From positions 166,914 to 230,913 of the forward strand of contig NZ_LGEA01000136.1 of assembly GCF_001280065.1 (NCBI RefSeq): a stretch of 64,000 bases of DNA, written 5' to 3'. How positions within the stretch are numbered: the stretch's first letter is position 1; every line of letters starts with the position of its first letter. The notes under the pieces were generated by a model that saw only the letters and a program-made list of their open reading frames with translations, searched no databases and had not been told where the DNA came from. Both the position numbers and the translations under genes were made by a program. The stretch is from Streptomyces sp. NRRL B-1140. GTDB taxonomy: Bacteria > Actinomycetota > Actinomycetes > Streptomycetales > Streptomycetaceae. Positions 56,033 through 64,000 of this stretch are shown in pieces.

Positions 56033-56587
56033 ATGAGCCTGGTGGAGTTGATCGCACAGGCCGACGAGCGTGGGCTGGCCGCGAGCGGGCTGGCTTGTTT
56101 GGACCGGTGCGTGCCCCTGCTGGGCGGCGACGACGAGGTCCTCAGGCCGGTCTGGGCGAGTCTCAGCGACGGTGCCGGTGCCGAGGAGTGGGGCGAACGG
56201 CTGGAGCAGGCGCGCGGCAAGCTGGACGCGGCCGGCGCCGGGGACGAGGCGGTGGTGCTCGCCCACCGGATGCTCGAGGCCGCTCCCGCCGAGCGGTCCG
56301 CCGCCGCCGTCCGGGTGTGGGCCGACGGCTGCTCCGTCGCCTCCCTGCAGATCCACCGGCTCCTGGACACCGCCGAGGACGAGGCCTCGTCCGTCGACTC
56401 CCGGCGCGAGGGCCGTACGGAGGGCATGTCGCCGCTCGTCGCCGCCGAACTGCGCCGCCAGATCACCGTCCTGGAGGTGCTGGCCGGACATGGCCCGGCC
56501 GGTCTGCGCCGGGCGCTGGAGCTGTCGGTCGAGGGGCGGCGGGTCCTGCGTGCGGTGGTGTCCCGCCGGAGCCGGCAGCGCGGCTGA
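56033..56587 (+). CDS. Conserved helical hypothetical protein
   Basis: A 184-residue, Ala/Leu/Glu-rich, probably all-helical soluble protein. ATG 56033 has a strong GGAGGGAGGCG site. Segments include MSLVELIAQADERGLAASGL, LDRCVPLLGGDDEVLRPVWA, DEAVVLAHRMLEAAPAERSA and VASLQIHRLLDTAEDEASSV; the C-terminal part is basic (RRVLRAVVSRRSRQRG). I do not recognise a named family. It lies 108 bp after the previous hypothetical gene, and 153 bp before the next, on the same strand, perhaps in one transcript. Confidence 0.7.
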   Translation: MSLVELIAQADERGLAASGLACLDRCVPLLGGDDEVLRPVWASLSDGAGAEEWGERLEQARGKLDAAGAGDEAVVLAHRMLEAAPAERSAAAVRVWADGCSVASLQIHRLLDTAEDEASSVDSRREGRTEGMSPLVAAELRRQITVLEVLAGHGPAGLRRALELSVEGRRVLRAVVSRRSRQRG

Positions 56588-56740
56588 CGGGCGGCGCCGC
56601 CGACGGCCCCACCGGCCTAAACCCCCTTCCTGGGAAAGTCCTGTGACCGTCCCTTGGGTGAGGTGGGTCGGTCCTGCGCCACTTCGGGGAAGCCGCCGAT
56701 TCCGGGTGACGAAACGCTTCGCCGCAGCGCTTTCCGGGAT

Positions 56741-57136
56741 GTGACGACTCAAGCGGAGACCAGGCCATCGGCGGCTGCGAAGCCGCTGCGATGGGCGGCG
56801 GACACAGTGGCGACGATGCGCGAGGGAGCACGGCTGCGCCTCGACTACTCGGCGCAGAGCCTGTGGAGCATCGACCGGATGATCGAGGGGATACGGCAGG
56901 AGGGAGCGCCCGACGCGGCGGTCCAGCAGGTGCTGCGCGGCTTCGGCGCGTACGCGGGTGAGGTGATGGCGCGTCAGACCGGTGCGGAGTGGTGGGCGAC
57001 CGGCGGGGACCACTGGATCCGCACCCCCGACGGACGCCTGTGGGACCCCATCGACGAGGCCCGCCGGTGCTACGGCGGCCATGGATCGCTGCGGCTGCTG
57101 TGCCGGGACGCGATGAGCACCGCGCCCCGGCGTTAG
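56741..57136 (+). CDS. Small conserved protein, DUF6278-like
   Basis: A 131-residue protein from GTG 56741 (MTTQAETRPSAAAKPLRWAA) or, less likely, 106 residues from ATG 56816. The conserved part reads LRLDYSAQSLWSIDRMIEGI, VLRGFGAYAGEVMARQTGAE, WWATGGDHWIRTPDGRLWDP and IDEARRCYGGHGSLRLLCRD, similar in style to DUF6278 proteins of Streptomyces. Function unknown. Its stop is 1 bp from that of the convergent amidase gene, so the transcripts face each other with no terminator between. Confidence 0.68.
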   Translation: MTTQAETRPSAAAKPLRWAADTVATMREGARLRLDYSAQSLWSIDRMIEGIRQEGAPDAAVQQVLRGFGAYAGEVMARQTGAEWWATGGDHWIRTPDGRLWDPIDEARRCYGGHGSLRLLCRDAMSTAPRR

Positions 57137-57137
57137 G

Positions 57138-57295
57138 TCAGCGGGCGCGGCCGCCCTCGATCACACCCTCGATCACGTCCTCGTTCACGTCCTCGTTCAC
57201 GCCCGCGGGGCCACCCGGCGGTTCGGCGACGGGCGCACCCGCCGTCGCGGCGTCCGTGGCGTTCGTGGCGTTCGTGGCGTTCGCGGCCAGGGTGC
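57138..57295 (-). repeat. Codon-level tandem repeats at the amidase 3' end
   Basis: Two tandem arrays in frame: 9-bp units of the GCGTTCGTG type (57257-57290, coding NAT repeats) and 12-bp TCGTTCACGTCC/TCGATCACACCC type units (57158-57198, coding NED and IEG repeats). Unit lengths are multiples of three. Confidence 0.75.
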
Positions 57296-58376
57296 GGATC
57301 CCGGGGAGGTCGTCGTAGAGGTTCTGCCCGGGGCACTCGGTCGGGTAGCCGTCGCGGTGGCCGGAGATACGGTGGAACGTGGCCTTCTGGCCCAGCTTGT
57401 ACTTGCCGTTGTCGGCACCGGAGGTCAGTACGACCGTCCCGGTCGGGTCGATGCCGTAGAGGCCGAGCTTCCACGCCGCGACCTTCGCGACCGACTCGCG
57501 CACCGCCGCGTTCGTGGCCGCCGTGGAGTAGTCGCCGAGCACCGAGACGCTGCTGGTCGCGGTGTTGAACCCATAGGTGTGTGCGCCGAGGACGGGTTTG
57601 TCGATGCCGCCCGCACGCCCCTCGAAGACGGTGCCGCACTTGTCGACGAGGAAGTGATAGCCGATGTCGTTCCAGCCGTTGCTCTGTACGTGGTAGAGGA
57701 ACACGCCGCGCACGATCGACGCCGACTGGGAGCAGCTGTAGTCGTTGGTGCCCGCCGTGTGGTGGACGAACATCGCCTTCGTGTTGCCCGTCAGGGTGGG
57801 CGGGTCCTTCACCAGGGACTCGTCGGCGCCCCAGGCGGAGCGCGACGTCACGGTGGGACGCGGGGCCGAGAGCGGTCCGGCGGCCGGCCCGGCCGCGTCC
57901 GGCCCGATGTCCGCGGTGTGCACGGCGTCCGACCCGGCCTCGGGGTCGACCAGTTCGACCCGCAGACCCTCCGGCAGGCGCGAGCCCGTCACCCGCACCT
58001 GGACCCCGTCCGAGGGCCCGGTCCACAGCGGCTGGGTGCTGCCGCGCACGCCGGTCCGTTCGCGGTCGGGGCCGGTCTCGGGCGTACGGCCTTCGGTGTC
58101 CAGGGGGCGCCACGCGGTCCACGCGCCGCTCTCCCGGGAGCGGGTGCGCACCTGGACGTCGCCGTCGAGGGCCTCGTCCGGGTCGTCCCAGGTGATGCCG
58201 ATCAGGCTGAACGGCTCGGTGGTGCGCGGGGCGAGGGACCGGTCGTGCGGGTCGCCGTCCGGCACCCGGACGGTGTGCACACCGTCCGAGGGGGTGGCCC
58301 GGGCGGGCTGGGCCAGGCCGAGGGCGCCGAGGGCCAGGGTGGTGGCGACGGCGGTGCGCAGGAGGCGGGATGTCAT
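57138..58376 (-). CDS. Secreted N-acetylmuramoyl-L-alanine amidase / peptidoglycan-recognition protein
   Basis: A 412-residue protein from ATG 58376 with a cleavable signal peptide (LLRTAVATTLALGALGLAQP, cut near ARA-TP). About 30-185 is a beta-rich N-terminal domain (FSLIGITWDDPDEALDGDVQ). About 195-355 is an Amidase_2/PGRP domain: SRSAWGADESLV, the zinc His pair in MFVHHTAGTNDYSCSQ, YHFLVDKCGTVFEGRAGG and the third ligand in RISGHRDGYPTECPGQ with its Cys. The C-terminus is a repetitive tail (ATNATNATD and VNEDVNEDVIEGVIEGG). It cuts the MurNAc-L-Ala bond or binds wall fragments. Monocistronic, divergent from the first ECF gene. Confidence 0.92.
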   Translation of the reverse strand: MTSRLLRTAVATTLALGALGLAQPARATPSDGVHTVRVPDGDPHDRSLAPRTTEPFSLIGITWDDPDEALDGDVQVRTRSRESGAWTAWRPLDTEGRTPETGPDRERTGVRGSTQPLWTGPSDGVQVRVTGSRLPEGLRVELVDPEAGSDAVHTADIGPDAAGPAAGPLSAPRPTVTSRSAWGADESLVKDPPTLTGNTKAMFVHHTAGTNDYSCSQSASIVRGVFLYHVQSNGWNDIGYHFLVDKCGTVFEGRAGGIDKPVLGAHTYGFNTATSSVSVLGDYSTAATNAAVRESVAKVAAWKLGLYGIDPTGTVVLTSGADNGKYKLGQKATFHRISGHRDGYPTECPGQNLYDDLPGIRTLAANATNATNATDAATAGAPVAEPPGGPAGVNEDVNEDVIEGVIEGGRAR

Positions 58377-58519
58377 ACGGCGCTCGCCTTTCGTGGGCGG
58401 TGGCATCGCGAGCAGAGGTCCCCGGTGCGTCACTTGGCCGAAACCTCCGCGGGGCGAGGCTCCCGAGGACGGCGGGCCGGGTTGACCCGAACGGGCGCCG
58501 GCCCGGCGCCTGACGGGAT

Positions 58520-59206
58520 GTGACACTTCCGCGCCGACCGGCGCTGATCACCGTGGGAGGGCGCACTCGGCACGGACGAGGACGGTACTTGGGTCAGGGA
58601 GCGGAACCCCGGCGCGGGCAGGCGCACGACGGGGAGCTGGGCGAGGCCGTGCTGCGGGCCCAGCAGGGTGACGAAGCGGCCTTCGCGGCCGCCTACCGGT
58701 TGGTGCAGCCCGGACTGCTCGGCTATCTGCGCGGTCTGGTCGGGGACGACGCGGAGGACGTGGCGTCCGACGCCTGGCTGCAGATCGCCCGGGACCTCGG
58801 GCGGTTCCGGGGCGACGGCGCCGGCTTCCGCGGCTGGACGGCGACCATCGCCCGGCACCGGGCGCTGGACCACCTGCGCCGGCAGCGGGTACGGCCGCGG
58901 TCGTCCGAGCTGGAGCAGGACGTCCTGGACCTGCCCGGCCCGCAGAGCACGCACGACCAGGCGCTGGAGGCCATCTCCACCGCGCACGCCCTGGAGCTGG
59001 TCCGGGGGTTGCCGCGGGACCAGGCCGAGGCCGTGCTGCTGCGGGTCGTGGTCGGTCTCGACGGCCCCGCCGCCGCGCGGGTCCTGGGCAAGCGGCCGGG
59101 TGCCGTACGCACGGCCGCCCACCGGGGTCTGAAACGCCTCGCCGGGCAGCTGGGCGCGGAGAGTGTGACGGATGAGGCTCCCCGGACGCTGGGTGAGTCG
59201 ACGTAG
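58520..59206 (+). CDS. ECF-type RNA polymerase sigma factor (pair 1)
   Basis: Up to 228 residues from GTG 58520; TTG 58589 (LGQGAEPRRGQAHDGELGEA) has the better ribosome site GAGGACGG and may be the true start. Region 2 is AYRLVQPGLLGYLRGLVGDD, AEDVASDAWLQIARDLGRFR and FRGWTATIARHRALDHLRRQ. Region 4 is VRGLPRDQAEAVLLRVVVGL followed by the helix-turn-helix AARVLGKRPGAVRTAAHRGL. The linker between them has only about 25 residues, typical of ECF sigmas. It is followed 135 bp later by a membrane protein, and the same sigma/membrane arrangement recurs at 60.5 kb. It probably recognises few promoters; none could be assigned. Confidence 0.9.
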   Translation: MTLPRRPALITVGGRTRHGRGRYLGQGAEPRRGQAHDGELGEAVLRAQQGDEAAFAAAYRLVQPGLLGYLRGLVGDDAEDVASDAWLQIARDLGRFRGDGAGFRGWTATIARHRALDHLRRQRVRPRSSELEQDVLDLPGPQSTHDQALEAISTAHALELVRGLPRDQAEAVLLRVVVGLDGPAAARVLGKRPGAVRTAAHRGLKRLAGQLGAESVTDEAPRTLGEST

Positions 59207-59341
59207 CGGAATCGGTGGTTTCGCTGACGGCCCGGCCGGGTCGCGCGGACCCGGCGCCCTGAACAGGGCGGGCCGACGGGACGTACTGGGGCCCGGCGCC
59301 GGAGTGGCAGCGGGATCGATCGAGCAGGGACGGAAACGGAC

Positions 59342-60145
59342 ATGGGTGAACGGCCGAGCGACGGCGGGCTTTCCGGCCGTGGTTCCCGCCATGCCCTCCT
59401 CGACTCCGGCGTGGAGGCGCTGATCGTCGCCTCCCTCGTCCGGGACGGTGTCGACGCCGAGGGCGAGCGGCGGGCCGTGGCCGCCTTCCGGGCCGCCCGC
59501 GACGCCCGGGCCCTGGGCGCGCGTACCCGCCGCCGGGACGACTGGCGTGCCGGTGAGCGGCGTCACCCGGGGAGGTCCCTGAAGACGACGCTCTCCGTAC
59601 TGCTCGCCGGCCTCACGCTGGGCGGGGTCGCCGTGGCGGCGATCGGAGTGGCGGGATCGCAGCGGGAGGGCACGAAGGACGCCCCTGAGCGCCGGCCCGC
59701 CCCGAGCAGCACCCCGCACGACCCGGCGGGACAGCCTCCCGGCGCCGACCGCCGTCACAGCCGCGGCCCGGGAACCGGCCCCGGTTCGGCCCCGGCCCAC
59801 CCCGGGCGGCCGGCCCCCGCCCAGGACACCGAGGCGCACTGCCGCGCCTACGAGGACGTCCGGCAGCGGGGCAAGGCGATGGAGGCGACCGCTTGGCGGC
59901 GTCTCGTGGCCGCCGCCGGCGGTGAGAGCAAGGTCACGGCGTACTGCTCCGAACGCCTGGGCGAGCCGCGGAACGAGGGCGGTGGCTCCGCCAACGGCAA
60001 CGCTCCCGAGGTCGACGCCACACCACCCGCCGACAACGGCGGGGGCAACGAGTCGGGCAACCAGTCGGACAAGAGCGCGGACAGCGGCGCGGGCAAGAGC
60101 CGGAGCGAGGACCAGCGCTCCCGGGCCAACAACCGTCACCGGTAA
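59342..60145 (+). CDS. Membrane protein partner of ECF sigma (pair 1), Cys-domain type
   Basis: A 267-residue single-pass protein from ATG 59342. The cytoplasmic N-terminus (1-80) contains ERRAVAAFRAARDARALGAR, the only part that could touch a sigma factor; it lacks the zinc-type anti-sigma HxxxCxxC motif. A hydrophobic helix spans about 82-105. The outside part has a Pro/His-rich linker, then a small domain with Cys167 (DTEAHCRAYEDVRQRGKAME) and Cys202 (WRRLVAAAGGESKVTAYCSE), and a Gly/Asn/Ser/Asp-rich tail. The protein from pair 2 shares both the AVAAFRxAR and the C...YC elements. Possible membrane anti-sigma or sensor; this is inferred from context. Confidence 0.75.
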   Translation: MGERPSDGGLSGRGSRHALLDSGVEALIVASLVRDGVDAEGERRAVAAFRAARDARALGARTRRRDDWRAGERRHPGRSLKTTLSVLLAGLTLGGVAVAAIGVAGSQREGTKDAPERRPAPSSTPHDPAGQPPGADRRHSRGPGTGPGSAPAHPGRPAPAQDTEAHCRAYEDVRQRGKAMEATAWRRLVAAAGGESKVTAYCSERLGEPRNEGGGSANGNAPEVDATPPADNGGGNESGNQSDKSADSGAGKSRSEDQRSRANNRHR

Positions 60146-60527
60146 GGGATTCGCGGGGGCGGGCCGTCACGGCCGAGCGATGCTGCGCTCCTTCCGGCTC
60201 CCCGCCATGGCAACGGCCGAGGCCGCCACCCCCCACAGGAGAGGCCCCGGCCGTCGCGCGGCACGGGCCGCGCGGCGGCCCGTACTCCCTACAGCGCCCG
60301 GTGTGCGTTTTGTGTCACACCCCCGCGCGTCACGGCTTAGTTGCATCCTGGACGGACATGGACGGGGAGCGGTTTCAGGTCGTAACGTGCCATTCGCGCC
60401 AACGCGGAGGCGGTACGACCACCGCAACCACCTGCGGTCCAGGCACCGCAACCACCAATTGAGCAACCACGACGGCGAGGATCCGGTCCGCGAGAGCGGC
60501 GCCGGCTTAGGCGCAGAAGGGCGCGCG
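60146..60527. other. Upstream region of ECF pair 2
   Basis: 382 bp without a supported gene. It has a GC-rich dyad GGGCCG-CGCGG-CGGCCC (60267-60283) and an AT-richer part (60410-60475) with CCACCGCAACCACC repeats; this is also open in the frame of the downstream sigma gene, but the ribosome site AGAAGGG supports the later GTG start. Confidence 0.5.
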
Positions 60528-61202
60528 GTGCTGGGGGACGACGCGGAGCTGACCGCCGCGGTGCGCGCGGCACAGGACGGAGACGAGAACGCGTTCCGGA
60601 CTGTGTACCGCACCGTGCACCCGCGGCTGCTCGGGTACGTACGGACACTGGTCGGCGACCCCGACGCCGAGGACGTGACGTCCGAGGCGTGGCTCCAGAT
60701 AGCCCGCGATCTGGAGCGGTTCACCGGCGACGCGGACCGCTTCCGCGGCTGGGCCGCCCGGATCGCCCGCAACCGCGCCCTGGACCACATACGCATGCGC
60801 GGGCGCCGGCCCGCGATCGGCGGCGACGAGACCGAGCTGACCGGCCGGGCCGCCGAGTCGGACACCGCCGGCGAGGCCATCGAGGCACTCGCCACGGACG
60901 GCGCGTTCTCCCTGATATCCCGGCTGCCGCAGGACCAGGCCGAAGCGGTCGTGCTGCGCGTGGTGGTGGGGCTCGACGCGAAGACCGCGGCCGAGACGCT
61001 CGGGAAGCGCCCGGGAGCGGTCCGTACGGCGGCGCACCGGGGCCTGAAGCGGCTCGCCGAACTGCTCGGCGACGACCCGCAGGCCGATCCGGAATCGGCC
61101 GGGGTGCTCGACGCCCTGCCGCCCCAGAGAGAACCGCGCGGCGGTGCGGTGACGTCCGCAGGTGTGACGCACAGCGTCGCGCGGACGCAGAAGGATGTGT
61201 GA
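60528..61202 (+). CDS. ECF-type RNA polymerase sigma factor (pair 2)
   Basis: A 224-residue ECF sigma from GTG 60528 (MLGDDAELTAAVRAAQDGDE), AGAAGGG upstream. Region 2: RTVYRTVHPRLLGYVRTLVG, AEDVTSEAWLQIARDLERFT, FRGWAARIARNRALDHIRMR. Region 4: ISRLPQDQAEAVVLRVVVGL and TAAETLGKRPGAVRTAAHRG. It is clearly paralogous to pair 1 (shared DQAEAVxLRVVVGLD and LGKRPGAVRTAAHRGLKRLA). A ~45-residue C-terminal extension is Pro/Arg-rich. The stop overlaps the ATG of the membrane partner by one base, tighter than in pair 1, so the two are made together. Confidence 0.92.
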   Translation: MLGDDAELTAAVRAAQDGDENAFRTVYRTVHPRLLGYVRTLVGDPDAEDVTSEAWLQIARDLERFTGDADRFRGWAARIARNRALDHIRMRGRRPAIGGDETELTGRAAESDTAGEAIEALATDGAFSLISRLPQDQAEAVVLRVVVGLDAKTAAETLGKRPGAVRTAAHRGLKRLAELLGDDPQADPESAGVLDALPPQREPRGGAVTSAGVTHSVARTQKDV

Positions 61203-62179
61203 TGGCCGACGAGCAGTACAGGTGGCTGGACCGCGAAACGGCGGAGCGTTTGCTGAGCGGAGAGCCACCCGGAGCTGTCGAAGGCGTCGGCCGGGAGCAG
61301 GCCGAACGCCTTGCCAGGACCCTCGGCGCGCTGTCCGTCACACCCCCTCTGACCAGCGATGAACTCCCCGGCGAAGCCGCCGCGGTGGCCGCGTTCCGCA
61401 AGGCCCGCGCGGAACGCGCCGACGCGGCCGCAGCCCGTGCGGACACCGCGGGACGGGCCGCCGACCGGATCGCCGACGCAGGGCTGGTCCGGATCGGGAC
61501 CGCCGGTGACAGGGGCACCGCCACGGTCCGGCGGTCCCGCTGGGCCCGCCCCGCACGCCTGGCCCTGACCGCCGCGCTGGCCGTCGGCATGGCCGGCGGG
61601 GTCGCCCTCGCGGCCGGAACCGGAGTCCTGAGGGCGCCGTTCGGCGGCGACGAGCCACGGCCCGGCGCCTCCGTCTCGGCGTCCGTCACTCATCCGGAAC
61701 GCCCGCTGGTGTCAGCGTCGCCCAGCGACGCCGTTCAGGGCGGTTCCGCCCCGGACGACGCCCCTTCCCAGGGCCGGGGCGAGCCGCGCGACGAGGGCGC
61801 CCCGGCGCCGGACGAGCACAAGGACCGCTCCGTGGGACACGGTGGCGAGATCACCGCGGCCTGCCGCGACCTGCGCGACGGAAAGCGGCCGGACCCCGAC
61901 CGCCGGCGTGCCCTGCGGGACGCGGCGGGCGACCGGCGGGTGCGGACGTACTGCGAGGGCGTCCTGTCCTCGGCCGGCCCCCGCTCGAAGGAGCGCCGGA
62001 GCGACGACCGCGCGGACCAGGGACACCGCCAGGGCAAGGGCGAGGAGCGGCGCCGGCAGCCGGACCGGGAGCACCACGAGCCGCACCGGAAGCAGGACCG
62101 GAAGCGGGACGACCGGAGGCAGGACGGGGACGAGCGGAAGGCCGACCCGAAGTCCGAGAAGCGGGCCGGAAGGGATTGA
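61202..62179 (+). CDS. Membrane protein partner of ECF sigma (pair 2), Cys-domain type
   Basis: A 325-residue single-pass protein from ATG 61202. The cytoplasmic part (1-115) starts YRWLDRETAERLLSGEPPGA and holds EAAAVAAFRKARAERADAAA; the helix is about 119-141 (LALTAALAVGMAGGVALAAG). Outside: a long acidic/Pro linker, a short domain with Cys221 (EITAACRDLRDGKRPDPDRR) and Cys251 (AAGDRRVRTYCEGVLSS), then a highly charged Arg/Lys/Asp/Glu/His tail of about 65 residues. It lacks known anti-sigma zinc motifs. Translationally coupled to its sigma factor, so a regulator or sensor of it is likely. The extreme tail would suit binding to wall polymers or nucleic acid outside the cell. Confidence 0.78.
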   Translation: MADEQYRWLDRETAERLLSGEPPGAVEGVGREQAERLARTLGALSVTPPLTSDELPGEAAAVAAFRKARAERADAAAARADTAGRAADRIADAGLVRIGTAGDRGTATVRRSRWARPARLALTAALAVGMAGGVALAAGTGVLRAPFGGDEPRPGASVSASVTHPERPLVSASPSDAVQGGSAPDDAPSQGRGEPRDEGAPAPDEHKDRSVGHGGEITAACRDLRDGKRPDPDRRRALRDAAGDRRVRTYCEGVLSSAGPRSKERRSDDRADQGHRQGKGEERRRQPDREHHEPHRKQDRKRDDRRQDGDERKADPKSEKRAGRD

Positions 62180-62389
62180 GACGCCGCTGACGGCGCGGAC
62201 CGTGAGTCGGCGCCGGACGGCCGGGACACCTCTCACACCGCTGTGACCTGCGGTTTCGTGTTCTTTGTAAAGGAGCCGGCCGAGGGTGTGACGTTTTCGG
62301 CCGCCCCGGCGCAGTAATGAGTGAGCCGACTGGTCATCGGCCGTCGCACAGAGCCGGGGTTCCCCCCGTACCTACGGCTCGTGCACCGA

Positions 62390-62426
62390 GCGCGGGCGGG
62401 ACACGTTCCCCCGGTCCCGCCCGCGC
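62390..62426. terminator. Bidirectional terminator between ECF pair 2 and the L,D-transpeptidase
   Basis: A perfect 13-bp stem (GCGCGGGCGGGAC 62390-62402 with GTCCCGCCCGCGC 62414-62426) with an 11-base loop, between convergent genes. Confidence 0.85.
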
Positions 62427-62447
62427 CCCTACTTTCTCTCCCCGCCG

Positions 62448-63308
62448 TCACCAGGACACGACGACCTTGTCGCCGTTGCGGACCTGCGCGTACAGCCGTG
62501 CGATCGCCGCCTCGTCCCGTACGTTGACGCAGCCGTGCGAGGCACCCGCGTAACCCCGGGCGGCGAAGTCCGCCGAGAAGTGCACGGCCTGGCCGCCGCT
62601 GAAGAACATCGCGTACGGCATGGGCGAGTCGTAGAGCGTCGAGACGTGATCGCGTGACTTCCAGTAGACGGAGAAGACACCCTCCCGGGTCGGCGTGCCC
62701 TGCGAGCCGAAGCGGACCGCCGTCGTCGACACCGTCCGCCCGTCGACCATCCAGCGCAGCGTCCGGCTGGTCTTGTCGATGCACAGCACCCGGCCGGACC
62801 GGCAGCGGGGGTCCGGCGGGTCGGCCGGCTGGCCGCCCATCAGGTACAGGTCCCAGCGGCCCGGCTCACGCGTCATGGCCAGCAGCCGCCGCCAGGTGAC
62901 GGCGTCGGCCTTCCCGGTGCGCGGCAGCCCGCGCTTGCCCTGAAAGCCGCTGACCGCCCGCTGCGTCGGCTCGTCGTACGTCCCGGTCGGCCCCTCGAAG
63001 AGCCAGGCGACCTGGCGCAGCCGGGCCTGCAGCTCGCGGACGTCGCGGCCGGTGTCGCCGCGTGACCACAGCACGCGGGGCGGGGTGGGAGCAGCACGGG
63101 GCTTGTCGTCGTCCGACGGCGGTGCGGAACGGGGTGTGCCGCCGCCGGACGGCGTGCGGCCCGGGGACGGGGTGCTGCTCGGCAGCTCGATGTGCACCGG
63201 CGAGCGGCGCTCGCCCTCGCCGTCGGGCGTCTGCACCGTGCAGCCGGTCAGCGCGGCCAGTACGGCGAGTCCCGCCACGAACGCTCTCCCCATGCCCGTA
63301 CTACGCAC
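62448..63308 (-). CDS. Lipoprotein L,D-transpeptidase with peptidoglycan-binding domain
   Basis: A 286-residue protein. GTG 63308 (MRSTGMGRAFVAGLAVLAAL) gives a lipoprotein signal ending in LTGC; ATG 63293 would also do, and GGGGGG stands 4 nt before the GTG. After a Pro/Ser linker a PG_binding_1 module (about 95-145: RDVRELQARLRQVAWLFEG, RAVSGFQGKRGLPRTGKADA) leads to a YkuD catalytic domain (about 175-286) ending in VHFSADFAARGYAGASHGCV with the catalytic SHGCV cysteine. It makes 3-3 crosslinks in peptidoglycan or attaches proteins. It converges on ECF pair 2 and diverges from the mutase gene. Confidence 0.93.
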   Translation of the reverse strand: MRSTGMGRAFVAGLAVLAALTGCTVQTPDGEGERRSPVHIELPSSTPSPGRTPSGGGTPRSAPPSDDDKPRAAPTPPRVLWSRGDTGRDVRELQARLRQVAWLFEGPTGTYDEPTQRAVSGFQGKRGLPRTGKADAVTWRRLLAMTREPGRWDLYLMGGQPADPPDPRCRSGRVLCIDKTSRTLRWMVDGRTVSTTAVRFGSQGTPTREGVFSVYWKSRDHVSTLYDSPMPYAMFFSGGQAVHFSADFAARGYAGASHGCVNVRDEAAIARLYAQVRNGDKVVVSW

Positions 63309-63433
63309 ACAGCCCCCCGCTCGTCTCACCGGCACGCCCGGATGTCACCTGAGATGTTCCCCGGGCGTGACCGGTCGCGAACCAGGGGGCATGGTGGTGA
63401 GCGAGGTCACTGCTCTGCGGGAGGCAACCCACC

Positions 63434-64000
63434 ATGGCGCGTGAGTCGGAGTCCGGACTGCCCATCGAGCCGCTCTATGGTCCGCAGCACCTTCAGGGCT
63501 GGGACCCGGCGGAGAAGCTGGGGGAGCCGGGGGCGTACCCGTACACCCGCGGTGTGTATCCGTCGATGTACACGGGCCGCCCCTGGACGATGCGGCAGTA
63601 CGCCGGTTTCGGCACGGCCGCGGAGTCCAACGCCCGCTACCGCCGGCTCATCGCCCACGGCACGACGGGTCTGTCGGTCGCCTTCGACCTGCCCACCCAG
63701 ATGGGCCACGACTCCGACGCGCCGATCGCCCACGGCGAGGTCGGCAAGGTGGGCGTGGCCATCGACTCGGTCGAGGACATGCGGGTGCTGTTCGGCGGGA
63801 TCCCGCTCGACCAGGTCTCGACGTCGATGACGATCAACGCCCCGGCGGCCCTGCTGCTGCTTCTGTACCAGCTGGTGGCCGAGGAGCAGGGGATCCCGGC
63901 GGACCGGTTGACGGGCACGATCCAGAACGACGTGCTGAAGGAGTACATCGCCCGGGGCACGTACATCTTCCCGCCCAAGCCGTCGCTGCGGCTGACCGCG
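63434..64000 (+). CDS. Methylmalonyl-CoA mutase-like large subunit, N-terminal part
   Basis: The first 189 codons of an acyl-CoA mutase; the gene runs off the window. It starts at ATG 63434 after GGGAGG. Recognisable segments are [40 protein letters not shown] (substrate-binding YAGFG), [40 protein letters not shown] and [20 protein letters not shown]. These belong to the adenosylcobalamin-dependent methylmalonyl-CoA mutase family. Whether it acts on methylmalonyl-, isobutyryl- or another acyl-CoA depends on residues beyond the window and on whether a separate B12 subunit exists. Confidence 0.92.
   Translation, partial: MARESESGLPIEPLYGPQHLQGWDPAEKLGEPGAYPYTRGVYPSMYTGRPWTMRQYAGFGTAAESNARYRRLIAHGTTGLSVAFDLPTQMGHDSDAPIAHGEVGKVGVAIDSVEDMRVLFGGIPLDQVSTSMTINAPAALLLLLYQLVAEEQGIPADRLTGTIQNDVLKEYIARGTYIFPPKPSLRLTA

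Overview
The window is a gene-dense, very high-GC stretch with heavy third-position G/C bias, GTG starts and a single rare TTA codon. It looks like the conserved core of a Streptomyces (or close relative) chromosome. Gene order and family content (sucD, DUF6350, purNH, folD, DUF3017, mdh, choline/betaine genes, glyA, trpS, dac, sdhCDAB, paired ECF sigma factors, a mutase) match the arrangement I remember around SCO4809-SCO4869 of S. coelicolor. That comparison is from memory, not a search.

Layout. 1-15 kb: end of sucD, membrane and regulatory proteins, purN-purH, a TTA-containing Ser/Thr kinase, folD with a repeat-bearing DUF3017 gene, an XRE-DUF2690 protein and mdh. 15-22.5 kb: a betaine aldehyde dehydrogenase, a choline-oxidase-type flavoprotein and a three-gene quaternary-amine ABC transporter, read as one choline-to-glycine-betaine unit. 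22.5-27.7 kb: a small lyase/AhpD-like operon under a divergent MocR/PdxR-type regulator, then a fused PabA-PabB aminodeoxychorismate synthase. 28-34 kb: a lipoprotein plus ATP-grasp (YgiC-like) pair, a ZTP riboswitch ahead of glyA, trpS and a 2H phosphoesterase. 34-39.5 kb: dprE1-dprE2 diverging from a PAP2 phosphatase, a UbiA-type phosphoribosyltransferase, a GtrA flippase-like protein and YihY. These are parts of the decaprenyl-phosphoryl-arabinose pathway. 39.4-46 kb: D-Ala-D-Ala carboxypeptidase, metallophosphoesterase, an orphan solute-binding protein, and a TetR operon with two perfect operator palindromes and a frameshifted thioredoxin-like gene. 46-49.2 kb: a sparse accessory pocket (toxin-antitoxin pair, DUF6058, Uma2 nuclease). 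49.3-52.7 kb: sdhCDAB. 53-64 kb: uraD, a GH20 hexosaminidase, small hypotheticals, a peptidoglycan-recognition amidase, two tandem ECF-sigma/membrane-protein pairs, an L,D-transpeptidase and the start of an acyl-CoA mutase.

Two functional themes recur. One-carbon and purine metabolism is spread over five loci (purN, purH, folD, pabAB, glyA), and the glyA leader carries a ZMP/ZTP-sensing riboswitch, so PurH substrate level is tied to one-carbon supply. Three TCA-cycle loci (sucD, mdh, sdhCDAB) lie within the same 52 kb. The most unusual candidates are the duplicated sigma/membrane modules with a shared Cys-containing extracytoplasmic domain, the XRE-sigma-membrane fusion protein, the DprE1 with alanine at the benzothiazinone cysteine, and the bldA-type TTA codon in the kinase.
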